NCBI GenBank assembly: GCA_041655595.1 | Contig: JBBAFB010000009.1 | Span: 1 to 30,984, forward strand | Reading direction: 5' to 3' | Origin: JBBAFB01 sp041655595 | GTDB taxonomy: Bacteria > Bacillota > DULZ01 | Length of the DNA: 30,984 bases | Shown: piece after piece, positions 7,473 through 15,725 of the stretch | Layout of the letters: every line of letters starts with the position of its first letter | Position numbering within the stretch: position 1 is the first letter of the stretch | Notes under the pieces: model-generated | Told to the model about the DNA's origin: nothing | What the model saw: the letters and a program-made list of their open reading frames with translations, nothing else | Databases searched by the model: none | Position numbers and translations under genes: made by a program

Positions 7473-8141
7473 TTATTTATCTTTACTGTCTAGTTGCTCT
7501 TTCATAATTAGAATCAATTCTTCCCCTGCTCTTTCCAGGGAATCATTAATTATTACGAAATCGTAATGCTGTTTGTGTTTAATTTCCAAAGCTACCCTTT
7601 CTAAGCGGGTATTTACCAAGGAAATATTATTATCCCTTATTAAAAGCCGATTTTTTAATACTTCCAGGCTTGGAGGCAAAACAAATATTGAGACGATGTT
7701 ATTGGAAAATCTTTTTTTTGCATCCTTAAAACCTAGCACATCCATGTCTGTGGCTATGTTATAACCGTTTTTTAAGGCATAGTTAATTGTTGGAAGATGT
7801 GTACCATAATAATTACCGTTGTGAATCATTTTCCATTCCAAGAAAAGCTTATCCTCAATCATTTTTTTAAATTGTTGGATACCCGTAAAGTAATAAGGGT
7901 TGCCTTGTGTCTCACCGGCCCTAGGTGGCCTTGTTGTAATAGATGGTAAATAATAAATACCCTTCACTTTTTCTAGTGCATAATTCAGCAAAGTGTTCTT
8001 ACCTACCCCTGAAGGGCCCGAAATTATAAAAAAATGTCCTTGACTTTTGGATCTATTATTAATATTAAATTTAATAAGGGATTCTGTTTTTAGGATGAAC
8101 TCCTGTGATTTGTTGTTTTCCGACCCTTCGATGAGTGCCAC
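7473..8141 (-). CDS. Guanylate kinase-like P-loop protein
   Basis: The 222-aa protein has a guanylate kinase core. P-loop GPSGVGKNT lies at 42-50, the GMP-binding stretch SITTRPPRAGETQGNPYYF at about 67-85, an EWKMIHNGNYYGT segment, and ATDMDVLGF in place of the usual LDIDVQG. These are the family motifs for GMP/dGMP phosphorylation with ATP. It differs from standard Gmk by a 33-residue N-terminal extension and by N in place of the usual G or S after the P-loop Lys. It does not sit beside rpoZ, the common location. It may therefore be a paralogue rather than the housekeeping enzyme. The start is GTG at 8141 with AGAGGG 9 nt upstream; no in-frame ATG nearby preserves the P-loop. Confidence 0.8.
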   Translation of the reverse strand: MALIEGSENNKSQEFILKTESLIKFNINNRSKSQGHFFIISGPSGVGKNTLLNYALEKVKGIYYLPSITTRPPRAGETQGNPYYFTGIQQFKKMIEDKLFLEWKMIHNGNYYGTHLPTINYALKNGYNIATDMDVLGFKDAKKRFSNNIVSIFVLPPSLEVLKNRLLIRDNNISLVNTRLERVALEIKHKQHYDFVIINDSLERAGEELILIMKEQLDSKDK

Positions 8142-8194
8142 TTTGCAATACCCTCTTTTCCATTTTAAATATTTGCTTATTTAGTTTATAGAAA

Positions 8195-8220
8195 GGCCTT
8201 GCCTCAACTCAGGCAAGGCC
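8195..8220 (-). terminator. Hairpin terminator after the EF-G-like gene
   Basis: A perfect 10-bp stem, GGCCTTGCCT (8195-8204) with AGGCAAGGCC (8211-8220), follows the EF-G-like stop at 8228 on minus. The T tract is short (TTTCTATA), so termination may be partial and allow some read-through to the guanylate kinase-like gene. Confidence 0.6.
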
Positions 8221-8227
8221 CACGAAG

Positions 8228-10270
8228 TTAATCATTTTTTGCTGCTTTTGCTGCTTCAATTATTTTATCTGCGATATTAGCGGGTACTTCCTCATAACCA
8301 TAGAATTCCATTGTAAATTGCCCTCTGCCTTGCGTAATAGACTTCAAATCAATTGCGTACCTGTTCATCTCCGATTGGGGAACAAGGGCTTTAATTATTT
8401 GCATTTTTCCGCTCGGCTCCATACCTAAAATGCGGCCCCTTTTGCCATTTAAATCTCCCATAATATCTCCCATAAATTGTTCAGGTACTTTTACTTCCAC
8501 ACTAACAATTGGTTCCAGCAAGACCGGTTTTGCCTGTTCCAAAGCTTTTTTAAAAGCGATACTTGCAGCAATTTTAAAGGCTAATTCAGATGAATCAACA
8601 CTATGATAAGAACCATCCGTTAAAGTGACTTTGATATTTGTAACCGGGTAACCTGCTAAAACGCCCTCGGACATAGATTCCCTAATACCTTTTTCTACTG
8701 CAGGGAAGTAGTTTCTGGGAACGGAACCACCAAAAACCGTTTCAGCAAATTCAAACTCCCCTTCCCCCAGGGGTTCCATATCAATAAAAACATGACCATA
8801 CTGGCCGTGCCCCCCGGATTGCTTTTTGTGTTTTCCTTCTACTTTAACAGATTTCCCTCTGATGGTTTCATGATAAGGTACCTTTAGATCTATTTGTTCA
8901 ACATCTACACCAAATTTTATTTTTAGTCGCTCTAAAACAATATCTAAATGCATTTCACCCATCCCGGTCATTACGGCTTGGTTCGTCTCTATATTTTTGG
9001 TGTAGCGTAAAGTTGGATCTTCTTCTAGCAACCTGGAAATAGCTAATCCAAGTTTATCTTCATCCCCTTTACTTTTTGGCTGAATTGCAATTGAAAGGGT
9101 TGGTATTGGAAAATCAATACCGTCTAATGCAACTGGTTTATTTTTTTGAGTTAAAGTATCGCCTGTATTTGTTGTTTGCAGCTTCGTCAAAGCACCGATG
9201 TCGCCGGCATGTAACTCGGGCACAGGAAATTGGTTTTTACCTTGCATAATAAAAATTTGTGCAATTTTTTCATCATTTTCCTTGGCGCTATTATAGACAA
9301 CACTATCTGCTTTTAAAGCCCCGGAGAACACTTTTATAAAGCTGATTTTGCCAACATATGGGTCACTAAGGGTTTTAAAAGTTAAAGCCGCAAAGTTTTC
9401 TTGATTTAGTTCTTCATTTTTGTTTAAAGATTCGTGGGGCCCCGGTGCATATTCTACTAGATTATCTAAAAATGCGGTAATACCAATGTTATTTAATGCA
9501 CTGCCACAAAAAACGGGAATTATTTTATTTTCTTTTACCCCTTTTTGTAGCCCTAAATGAATTTCTTCAATGGTGAGTTCTTCCCCCTCAAGGTATTTCA
9601 TTAAAAGATCATCATCACCTTCGGCCGCTGCCTCAATTAATTTTTCGTGGTATTCGTGAGCTAAATCCTCCAGCTCAGGGGGAATATCAACTTCCTTAGC
9701 TTTACCGCTTTCTTCGTAAAGCAATGCCTTTAAGGAAACAAGATCAACAATTCCTTTGAAGTTGTTTTCGGATCCCATCGGTAATTGAAAAGGAGTAATC
9801 AACCCATTAAATTGTTCATCAATTTGATTTAAAACTCTATCAAAATTAGCATTTTCTCTATCCATTTTATTAATGTAAATGAAACGAGGGAGATTTTGTT
9901 CTTCAGCAAAATCCCACAGAATTTCGGTTTGGACCTCTACACCGGAAACTGCACAAACAGTAATAATTAAACTGTCCACTACTCGGAGAGCGCTTTTAAC
10001 ATCCCCTATAAAGTCTGAATAGCCAGGTGTATCTAAAATGTTTATTTTGTTATCCTGCCAAATCAAGGGCGCCAAGGCGGTGTTAATAGTAATTTTTCTT
10101 TTAGTTTCCTCGGGATGGTAATCTGTTACCGTGTTGCCGTCATCTACTCTGCCAAGGCGATTAATTGCACCAGCATTAAAAAGCATTGCTTCAGTTAATG
10201 AGGTTTTTCCGGCACCGCCATGAGCCACAACCCCAATATTTTTGATCCTGTCGGTGGTGAATACTTTCAT
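8228..10270 (-). CDS. Elongation factor G-like translational GTPase (FusA2 type)
   Basis: The 680-aa product has the EF-G domain order. GTPase motifs are AHGGAGKTS (16-24), DTPGYSDF (80-87) and NKMD (134-137); the EF-G domain II, III, IV and V regions follow (LKVPYHETIRG, GHGQYGHVFIDMEPL, VPEQFMGDIMGDLNGKRG). The P-loop reads GGAGKTS rather than the DAGKTTT of canonical EF-G, and the switch region is RVDDGNTVTDYHPEE. These variants are typical of the second EF-G-like class annotated FusA2, whose cellular role is not settled. It is not in a str operon (no rpsL, rpsG or tuf nearby), which also argues against the housekeeping copy. The start is ATG 10270 with a strong GGAGG site; an upstream in-frame start at 10357 lacks one. 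It diverges from spoVB. Confidence 0.85.
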   Translation of the reverse strand: MKVFTTDRIKNIGVVAHGGAGKTSLTEAMLFNAGAINRLGRVDDGNTVTDYHPEETKRKITINTALAPLIWQDNKINILDTPGYSDFIGDVKSALRVVDSLIITVCAVSGVEVQTEILWDFAEEQNLPRFIYINKMDRENANFDRVLNQIDEQFNGLITPFQLPMGSENNFKGIVDLVSLKALLYEESGKAKEVDIPPELEDLAHEYHEKLIEAAAEGDDDLLMKYLEGEELTIEEIHLGLQKGVKENKIIPVFCGSALNNIGITAFLDNLVEYAPGPHESLNKNEELNQENFAALTFKTLSDPYVGKISFIKVFSGALKADSVVYNSAKENDEKIAQIFIMQGKNQFPVPELHAGDIGALTKLQTTNTGDTLTQKNKPVALDGIDFPIPTLSIAIQPKSKGDEDKLGLAISRLLEEDPTLRYTKNIETNQAVMTGMGEMHLDIVLERLKIKFGVDVEQIDLKVPYHETIRGKSVKVEGKHKKQSGGHGQYGHVFIDMEPLGEGEFEFAETVFGGSVPRNYFPAVEKGIRESMSEGVLAGYPVTNIKVTLTDGSYHSVDSSELAFKIAASIAFKKALEQAKPVLLEPIVSVEVKVPEQFMGDIMGDLNGKRGRILGMEPSGKMQIIKALVPQSEMNRYAIDLKSITQGRGQFTMEFYGYEEVPANIADKIIEAAKAAKND

Positions 10271-10532
10271 GTGCGTCCTCCTTTTTGTTGGTTGGGTTAT
10301 TAATTGTTCCCAACAAGCATTATTGTTTACTATGTATATTAAATTAATAGCAAGCAAAATCCTTTAAATTTATAAAAATTTTAACTGGCAATCCTACTAT
10401 TTAATTATAACCTACCTGCTGTTACAAAAACTATCTATATCTTTGGAAAAGGTGCTCAAAAATCTAATTTTAACAACCTCTATCCTATAAGATGGCTATA
10501 CTGCATAAAATTAACAAATGGAGGAGTTTGTT

Positions 10533-12035
10533 ATGAAAGAAAGCTTTTTCCAGGGTGCAGTTGTACTTGCCATCGGATCCTTAATAGCTAAGGTTTTAGG
10601 TTTTACATACAGGATTTATGTGGTCCGCCTAGTTGGCTCGGAAGGTATCGGATTATATGAATTAGTTTTTCCTCTTATTACATTAGTATTAGTTTTAACT
10701 ACCGCCGGCATACCGGTGGCTTTGGCCAACACAATCGCCAGATTAAAAGGGCAAGAGGAATATTATCTTATTACAATTGTTATCCGATTTTCTTTGTATA
10801 TTTTATTAATAACCGGAATTATCTTCCCTGTTATAATGCTATATTTTGCACCGTGGCTTTTGCCGAAAATTTATGCTGATCCAAGATCCTACTGGCCTTT
10901 TATGGCTTTACTGCCTGTAATATTTTTTGTTTCGATCAGCTCGGTATTTAGGGGCTATTTTCAGGGAATCAGTTTTATGCTTCCAAATGCCCTTGCTCAA
11001 CTATCGGAACAATTGGTACGTTTTGCTTTTGGTTTAATTTTAATTGCTTGGCTATTGCCTTATGGGATAGAGTTCGGTGCCGTAGGTCTTGCTCTTGCAG
11101 TTGTGATTGGTGAAATTGCTGGTTTAATCGTACTGCTGTATTTCTATTTTAGAACCACACTGAAACTAAAACCAAAACCAACAACAGTATTAAAATCTCA
11201 AACAAGCTTAGTTCTTATCCTACAACAGTTAATGTTTTTGGCACTTCCTATAACTATGTCCAGAATTGTTTCTTCCGTTTCTTTAAGTTTAAAAGCAATA
11301 ATAATTCCAAACCGCTTACAGGCGGCGGGATCTACCTTACAACAAGCAACTCAGGCCTATGGGGCCTATTCCGGTATTGCACTGTCTCTCATAAGCTTTC
11401 CCAATGTGTTAACCGGAGCCCTTGGTGCGGTTCTATTACCAACTGTAGCGATGGCTACAATAAAAAATGAGCATTTTGAGCTTCAGCGCAGGGTAAATCA
11501 AGGAATTAAGCTAACCGTACTAGTGGCGCTACCCTTTACTGTTTGGTTTTTTTTATTACCGGAATATCTTACGGTGACCATTTTTCATAATTATGAGGCG
11601 GCAATTTTGCTAAAATTATTGGCCCCCAGTTGCATTTTTATTTATTTACAACAAACAACAGGGGGTATATTATTGGGTTTAGGTAAAATGAAAACAATTT
11701 TATTAAATTCAGCCCTTGGCAACCTTTTCGGGTTAGCGGTGACCTATGTTTTAGTTGGAAGCCCTATTCTGAAAATTAAAGGAGCGGTTATAGGCTTGAG
11801 TTTAGGTGTAACAATTATTTGTTTATTAAATCTAAAAGTGGTATTTAAGCATACCAAAACACAATTAAAAATTGCTGATTGGTTGCGTCCTTTTACGATT
11901 GCAACTCTTTTTATGATACTGTTTATTCAATGCTTTAGTAATCAACTTTCCGTGTATTTCATAATCCTTACTTCCGGCTTGATCTATTTGCTTGTTATCA
12001 TACTGTTACAGGGCCTGAGTAAAAAAGATTTGTAG
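10533..12035 (+). CDS. spoVB: Stage V sporulation protein B-like MOP-superfamily flippase
   Basis: The 500-aa protein is polytopic (about 14 hydrophobic segments) and belongs to the MviN/polysaccharide transporter group. The N-terminal block with GSLIAKVLGFTYRIYVVRLVG and GSEGIGLYEL is typical of SpoVB, which is required for spore cortex peptidoglycan assembly, probably as a lipid-linked precursor flippase in the inner forespore or mother-cell membranes. The start at 10533 has GGAGGAG 8 nt upstream; that site overlaps an in-frame ATG at 10518, which is therefore unlikely to be used. Its stop is 2 nt from the convergent surE stop, with no obvious terminator between them. Related paralogues (YtgP, SpoVB2) are alternatives. 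Confidence 0.85.
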   Translation: MKESFFQGAVVLAIGSLIAKVLGFTYRIYVVRLVGSEGIGLYELVFPLITLVLVLTTAGIPVALANTIARLKGQEEYYLITIVIRFSLYILLITGIIFPVIMLYFAPWLLPKIYADPRSYWPFMALLPVIFFVSISSVFRGYFQGISFMLPNALAQLSEQLVRFAFGLILIAWLLPYGIEFGAVGLALAVVIGEIAGLIVLLYFYFRTTLKLKPKPTTVLKSQTSLVLILQQLMFLALPITMSRIVSSVSLSLKAIIIPNRLQAAGSTLQQATQAYGAYSGIALSLISFPNVLTGALGAVLLPTVAMATIKNEHFELQRRVNQGIKLTVLVALPFTVWFFLLPEYLTVTIFHNYEAAILLKLLAPSCIFIYLQQTTGGILLGLGKMKTILLNSALGNLFGLAVTYVLVGSPILKIKGAVIGLSLGVTIICLLNLKVVFKHTKTQLKIADWLRPFTIATLFMILFIQCFSNQLSVYFIILTSGLIYLLVIILLQGLSKKDL

Positions 12036-12037
12036 TT

Positions 12038-12808
12038 TTATTTAATTTTAAAATCGTAATCCTGGATGGCTTCAATATCCGTCATAGCTTTAAAATTAGT
12101 TAAATCATAGTGCAAAGGAGAAATAGCAATATAATTATTGGCTATAGCCCAAATATCGGTATTCGTTTCAAGGTTTTCGCGTAAGTTACCCGACAACCAG
12201 TAATAGCTTCTTCCCCTGGGATCTTTTCTTTCCTCAATTGTATTAACGTATCTCCTGGAGCCGATTTTTACGACCTTGACCCCTTTTATGGCTTCTGCCC
12301 CCAAATCGGGGACATTAACATTGAGAAAGGTATTAACAGGAAGCGGCCTTTTTATAATATATTTTGCTAATTGGGCAGCAAAATTTGCAGCAATTCTATA
12401 ATCATCCTTGTTTTTATTTTTGTTTTCCAAAGAGACAGCAATTGATGGAATGCGATTAATAATTGCTTCTAAGGCCCCTGAGACAGTCCCGGAATACAAA
12501 ACATCGGTACCCAAGTTGGAACCTTTATTGATACCGGATATTACAAGATCGGGGGTTTTTACCAGTAGCTTTTCCAAGGCGAGTTTAACACAATCTGCAG
12601 GTGTCCCGGAGACTGCAAACCCAGGTGAATTTCCATAGCTGCTTTCTTCAACCCTTAATGGTTTATGCATAGTAATACCGTGACCGGAGGCACTTCTCTC
12701 CCGGTCCGGTGCCACCATGACTACATCAGCTATCCTCTCACAAGCTTTTCGTAATGATTGAATACCATCCGCCATGATTCCGTCGTCATTAGTTAATAAA
12801 ATGTACAT
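12038..12808 (-). CDS. surE: 5'/3'-nucleotidase SurE
   Basis: The 256-aa product is a SurE phosphatase, which dephosphorylates nucleoside monophosphates and short polyphosphates with a divalent metal. The metal and active-site residues are at the expected places: Asp8 and Asp9 in LTNDDG, Ser39 in RERSASG, and Asn94 in SGINKGSNLG. The start at 12808 gives the normal N-terminus MYILLTNDDG and has AGGTG 5 nt upstream. An in-frame ATG at 12841 would add 11 residues and overlap the ypmA stop, and is less likely. It directly follows ypmA on the minus strand and converges with spoVB. Confidence 0.93.
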   Translation of the reverse strand: MYILLTNDDGIMADGIQSLRKACERIADVVMVAPDRERSASGHGITMHKPLRVEESSYGNSPGFAVSGTPADCVKLALEKLLVKTPDLVISGINKGSNLGTDVLYSGTVSGALEAIINRIPSIAVSLENKNKNKDDYRIAANFAAQLAKYIIKRPLPVNTFLNVNVPDLGAEAIKGVKVVKIGSRRYVNTIEERKDPRGRSYYWLSGNLRENLETNTDIWAIANNYIAISPLHYDLTNFKAMTDIEAIQDYDFKIK

Positions 12809-12830
12809 TCTAGCACCTACCAATTTTTTC

Positions 12831-13010
12831 TTATGTTTCATAAATAGCTACCGACATAGTTTGGGCGGCTGAATCTTTAGTTAAGCCAAAGATAAGATTA
12901 TGTTCTTTTAGCGATTTATTTAAAAAATCCACCAACAAATAGATTTCATCGTTCGTATTAAAAGTTTTTAAAGCAATTAGCTCCAGTTTTCCTTGATTTT
13001 GCTCGGCCAA
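12831..13010 (-). CDS. YpmA-like small protein (DUF4264)
   Basis: The small protein (59 aa) contains TFNTNDEIYLLVDFLNKSL, HNLIFGLTKD and a terminal SVAIYET, which I recognise as the YpmA/DUF4264 pattern found in spore-forming Firmicutes. Function unknown. The start is TTG at 13010 because GGAGGTG lies 6 nt upstream; an in-frame TTG at 13025 overlaps that ribosome site. It precedes surE by 22 nt (chosen start), so co-transcription is likely. Confidence 0.75.
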   Translation of the reverse strand: MAEQNQGKLELIALKTFNTNDEIYLLVDFLNKSLKEHNLIFGLTKDSAAQTMSVAIYET

Positions 13011-13197
13011 TGGTTTCACCTCCAAGGTATAGTATTGGTAGTATCCACCCTAATAATCCTATGTCACAAGATTATATTAAGATATCTTATTCGTTCTATA
13101 GTGGCAAAAACCTTCTAAAATATTGTTTTTATGCCATGTTCTGTTGTAGTTTTATCCCGCATATAACTTTAACAACAAGCTAAAGGAAGGTGTATTT

Positions 13198-13587
13198 ATG
13201 TTGCGTGTAGATTCTGAACCTAAAAAGAACCTTTTAAAAAATGCCTTGGTAAGAGGCTTCTTTGTTTCTTTACTGGTGCTGATAATATTAATTTTTCTTT
13301 TAACACTCATATTTCAGTTTACAGTGTTATCTGAAAGTCTGCTAGAAACCTTTGGCAAAGTGGTATTAATAATAAGCATTATGCTTGGCGGGATACAGGC
13401 GGCCAAAATGGCGGAATCTCGTTTTTTATTGCATGGATTTGGGGTAGGCGTGCTGTATCTATTTTTTATTTTAAGCGCTGGTTATTTTTTCAATTTTAAT
13501 TTATTAGGCATTAATTTTTTAAAGAAACTACTATATTGCACTATTTCCGGAGCCTTAGGAGGGCTAATAGGAGCCGTTGCTAAATAG
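13198..13587 (+). CDS. TIGR04086-family membrane protein (YrzE-like)
   Basis: The 129-aa product has four hydrophobic segments (about 20-42, 53-72, 78-96 and 103-127) and short loops. A conserved-looking centre reads IMLGGIQAAKMAESR, and the C-terminal helix ends SGALGGLIGAVAK. This matches the TIGR04086/YrzE family of small Firmicutes membrane proteins of unknown role. AAAGGAAGG precedes the ATG. It stands alone on plus between the divergent ypmA-surE pair and the convergent SpoVM-like ORF. Confidence 0.75.
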   Translation: MLRVDSEPKKNLLKNALVRGFFVSLLVLIILIFLLTLIFQFTVLSESLLETFGKVVLIISIMLGGIQAAKMAESRFLLHGFGVGVLYLFFILSAGYFFNFNLLGINFLKKLLYCTISGALGGLIGAVAK

Positions 13588-13594
13588 TTTATTT

Positions 13595-13638
13595 AATTCA
13601 GCAGGAAATAGTTTAAAGCTACTACTTCCTGCTGAATT
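13595..13638. terminator. Long hairpin between convergent genes
   Basis: AATTCAGCAGGAA (13595-13607) is perfectly complementary to 13626-13638, and after one mismatch four further pairs (TAGT with ACTA) extend the stem to about 18 positions. It lies just after the TIGR04086 gene stop and downstream of the SpoVM-like ORF. Neither side has a good T tract, so it is an atypical terminator or an RNA-stabilising structure. Confidence 0.5.
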
Positions 13639-13670
13639 ATTAGGCGGCAACATAAAAAAGCGGATTGCAA

Positions 13671-13742
13671 TTATGCCTGTTTAAAAATTTTTTTCAAAAA
13701 ACCTTTTAAAAAATTTGGTAACGGAAGAAAATATACTTTCAT
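13671..13742 (-). CDS. spoVM: SpoVM-like spore coat morphogenetic peptide, 23 aa
   Basis: A 23-codon ORF starts with ATG at 13742 behind AAAGGAG with 8-9 nt spacing. Its product begins MKVYFLPLPNFLKG and ends in a basic amphipathic stretch. B. subtilis SpoVM (26 aa) begins MKFYTIKLPKFLGG. The shared frame MK-Y---LP-FL-G includes the helix-bending proline at position 9, which in SpoVM is needed to recognise the positively curved forespore membrane and recruit SpoIVA. Family known; identity here is inference from a short match, but the ribosome site, the length and the spore-former context support it. The second proline (position 7) is unusual. A long hairpin follows at 13595-13638. Confidence 0.7.
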   Translation of the reverse strand: MKVYFLPLPNFLKGFLKKIFKQA

Positions 13743-13865
13743 TGGGTATCACTCCTTTTATGCCTTTTTTGATGCATTATATTAATATAGATTGGTCTTT
13801 AGTGAATTTTTAAGGAGTGCTTCCTTCATTTACCATCATTTATTAAGTTTATTTAAGCTAAATCA

Positions 13866-13891
13866 GCCTTAATGACTTAAGCCATTAAGGC
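13866..13891 (-). terminator. Hairpin terminator after malic enzyme gene
   Basis: GCCTTAATG (13866-13874) pairs with CATTAAGGC (13883-13891). It lies about 20 nt past the stop of the last gene of the decarboxylase-fumarase-malic enzyme operon. The T-rich stretch that follows on minus is weak (TGATTTAGC). Confidence 0.6.
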
Positions 13892-13909
13892 CGATATGTG
13901 TGGAGATTT

Positions 13910-15133
13910 TTATTTTTTTAACAGTTGCCGGGTATTTTCCTCAACCACCTCCGGATCTATTTCCAGTCTAGCCACCCCGCTCTTAATTGCCGCAGCCGCA
14001 ACTGCCTTAGCAACAGCAGGCGCAACTCTTGCATCAAATGCACTGGGAATAACATACTCGGGTTTAAGTTCCTTGTCGGTGATCAGGCTTGCTACAGCAT
14101 AGGCAGCCGCCACCTTCATGTCCTCGTTAATGTCCTTGGCTCTAACATCAAGTGCACCTCGAAAAACGCCGGGAAATACCAGCACATTGTTAATTTGATT
14201 AGGAAAATCGGACCTACCGGTACAAACCACAACGGCACCGGCAGCACTTGCTTCCTCAGGCATGATTTCCGGGACCGGGTTGGCCATCGCCATCACTATT
14301 GGCTTATCCATCGCCGATATCATTTCCGGAGTAATAGTGTTTGGGCCCGATAAACCGATAACGACATCGGCTCCTACTATTACATCGCCGATGGTTCCTG
14401 TCCGTTTATCCCTATTGGTCACTTTTGCTATCTCTGTTTTTGCAGAGTTCATTCCCTTTTGACGGCCCTCATAAATTGCCCCATTACGATCACAAAGAAT
14501 CGCCTCTTTTATTCCCAAGGAAAGGAGCAGTTTGGTAACTGCAATTCCTGCAGCACCGGCTCCATTTACCACAACAATGATTTCTTCTAGCTTTTTGTCC
14601 ACTATTTTTAATGCATTAATCAGGCCCGATGCCGCAACTATAGCTGTACCATGTTGATCATCATGAAAAACCGGTATGTTCAATTCTTTTTTTAATTTAT
14701 TTTCAATTTCAAAGCAATCCGGAGCTGCAATATCCTCCAAATTTATGCCACCAAAGGTTGGTTCTAATAACTTAACCAGCTCAACAATTTTATCGGCATC
14801 TTTTGTATCTACACAAATGGGAAATGCATCTACGCCTCCAAAATTTTTAAATAAAAGTGCTTTTCCCTCCATAACCGGCAAAGCGGCTTCAGGGCCTATA
14901 TCACCAAGTCCTAAAACAGCGGTTCCATTTGTAACGACTGCCACCATATTACCTTTGGCTGTGTAATCATAAACAGATTCTTTGTCCTTGTGAATTTCCT
15001 TGCAAGGTTCAGCCACCCCGGGTGTATAAGCTATACTTAAATCTTCGGCCGTTTTTAGGGCAACTTTACTGACTACTTCTATTTTCCCTTTATTTTTTCG
15101 GTGAAGCTCAAGAGCAATTTCTTTTAAAGACAT
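13910..15133 (-). CDS. Malic enzyme (oxaloacetate-decarboxylating malate dehydrogenase)
   Basis: The 407-aa product interconverts malate and pyruvate plus CO2 with NAD(P). It shows the short bacterial malic enzyme motifs in order: AYTPGVAEPCKEI (about 36-48, catalytic Tyr region), VTNGTAVLGLGDIG, FHDDQHGTAIV (metal and substrate site), VVNGAGAAGIAVTKLL (Rossmann GxGxxG) and AMANPVPEI. Cofactor choice (NAD or NADP) cannot be decided by eye. It is the last gene of a seven-gene minus-strand run; its ATG has AAGGAGG upstream and lies 30 nt after fumarase beta. A hairpin follows. In this operon it would connect malate made by fumarase to pyruvate. Confidence 0.93.
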   Translation of the reverse strand: MSLKEIALELHRKNKGKIEVVSKVALKTAEDLSIAYTPGVAEPCKEIHKDKESVYDYTAKGNMVAVVTNGTAVLGLGDIGPEAALPVMEGKALLFKNFGGVDAFPICVDTKDADKIVELVKLLEPTFGGINLEDIAAPDCFEIENKLKKELNIPVFHDDQHGTAIVAASGLINALKIVDKKLEEIIVVVNGAGAAGIAVTKLLLSLGIKEAILCDRNGAIYEGRQKGMNSAKTEIAKVTNRDKRTGTIGDVIVGADVVIGLSGPNTITPEMISAMDKPIVMAMANPVPEIMPEEASAAGAVVVCTGRSDFPNQINNVLVFPGVFRGALDVRAKDINEDMKVAAAYAVASLITDKELKPEYVIPSAFDARVAPAVAKAVAAAAIKSGVARLEIDPEVVEENTRQLLKK

Positions 15134-15163
15134 CTAACAGGCCTCCTTATTTTTATTGCATAA

Positions 15164-15712
15164 TTAACCTTGATAGTTTTTGACACCTTCTTGGTACAGA
15201 TCCCCTCCCCTAATGTCATTAACAACTGTAACTGGAAAATCTTCTACCTCAAGTTTTCTGATCGCTTCGGCACCAAGTTCCGGATATGCGATTATTTCAG
15301 ATTTTTTAACCCTTTGAGCCGCCAAAGCAGCCGCTCCTCCTATAGCTGCAAAATAGACCGACTTATATTGAACCATCGCATTCACAACTTCCTTGGATCT
15401 GGAGCCTTTTCCAATCATCCCTTTCAAACCGTTTTTTAGTAAGATAGGTGTATAAGCATCCATTCGATAGCTAGTGGTAGGACCGATAGATCCTATTGCG
15501 GCCCCTGGTTTAGTGGGGCTGGGCCCTGCGTAAAAAATTATTTGTCCATTCAGATCTAAGGGCAGTTTTTCACCGCCTTGGATTAATTCCACTAAACGCT
15601 TATGGGCTGCATCCCGTGCTGTATAGATTGCTCCGGAGATATATACTTGGTCACCAATTTTAAGCCTCTCTACCACTTCATCGGTTAACGGAGTTGTTAT
15701 AATTTTTTTCAT
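15164..15712 (-). CDS. fumB: Fumarate hydratase class I, beta subunit
   Basis: The 182-aa protein corresponds to the C-terminal domain of iron-sulfur fumarase: LKIGDQVYISGAIYTARDAAH near the N-terminus, IIFYAGPSPTKPGAAIGSIGPTTSYRMD, GMIGKG, and YFAAIGGAAALAAQ. It works with the separate alpha subunit encoded just upstream to hydrate fumarate to malate. The start at 15712 is preceded by GGGGGTT and gives the usual MKKIITTPL; in-frame extension to 15757 lacks support. It starts 13 nt after the alpha subunit stop. The gene symbol follows common use for the split class I enzyme. Confidence 0.9.
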   Translation of the reverse strand: MKKIITTPLTDEVVERLKIGDQVYISGAIYTARDAAHKRLVELIQGGEKLPLDLNGQIIFYAGPSPTKPGAAIGSIGPTTSYRMDAYTPILLKNGLKGMIGKGSRSKEVVNAMVQYKSVYFAAIGGAAALAAQRVKKSEIIAYPELGAEAIRKLEVEDFPVTVVNDIRGGDLYQEGVKNYQG

Positions 15713-15725
15713 TGATTCAACCCCC

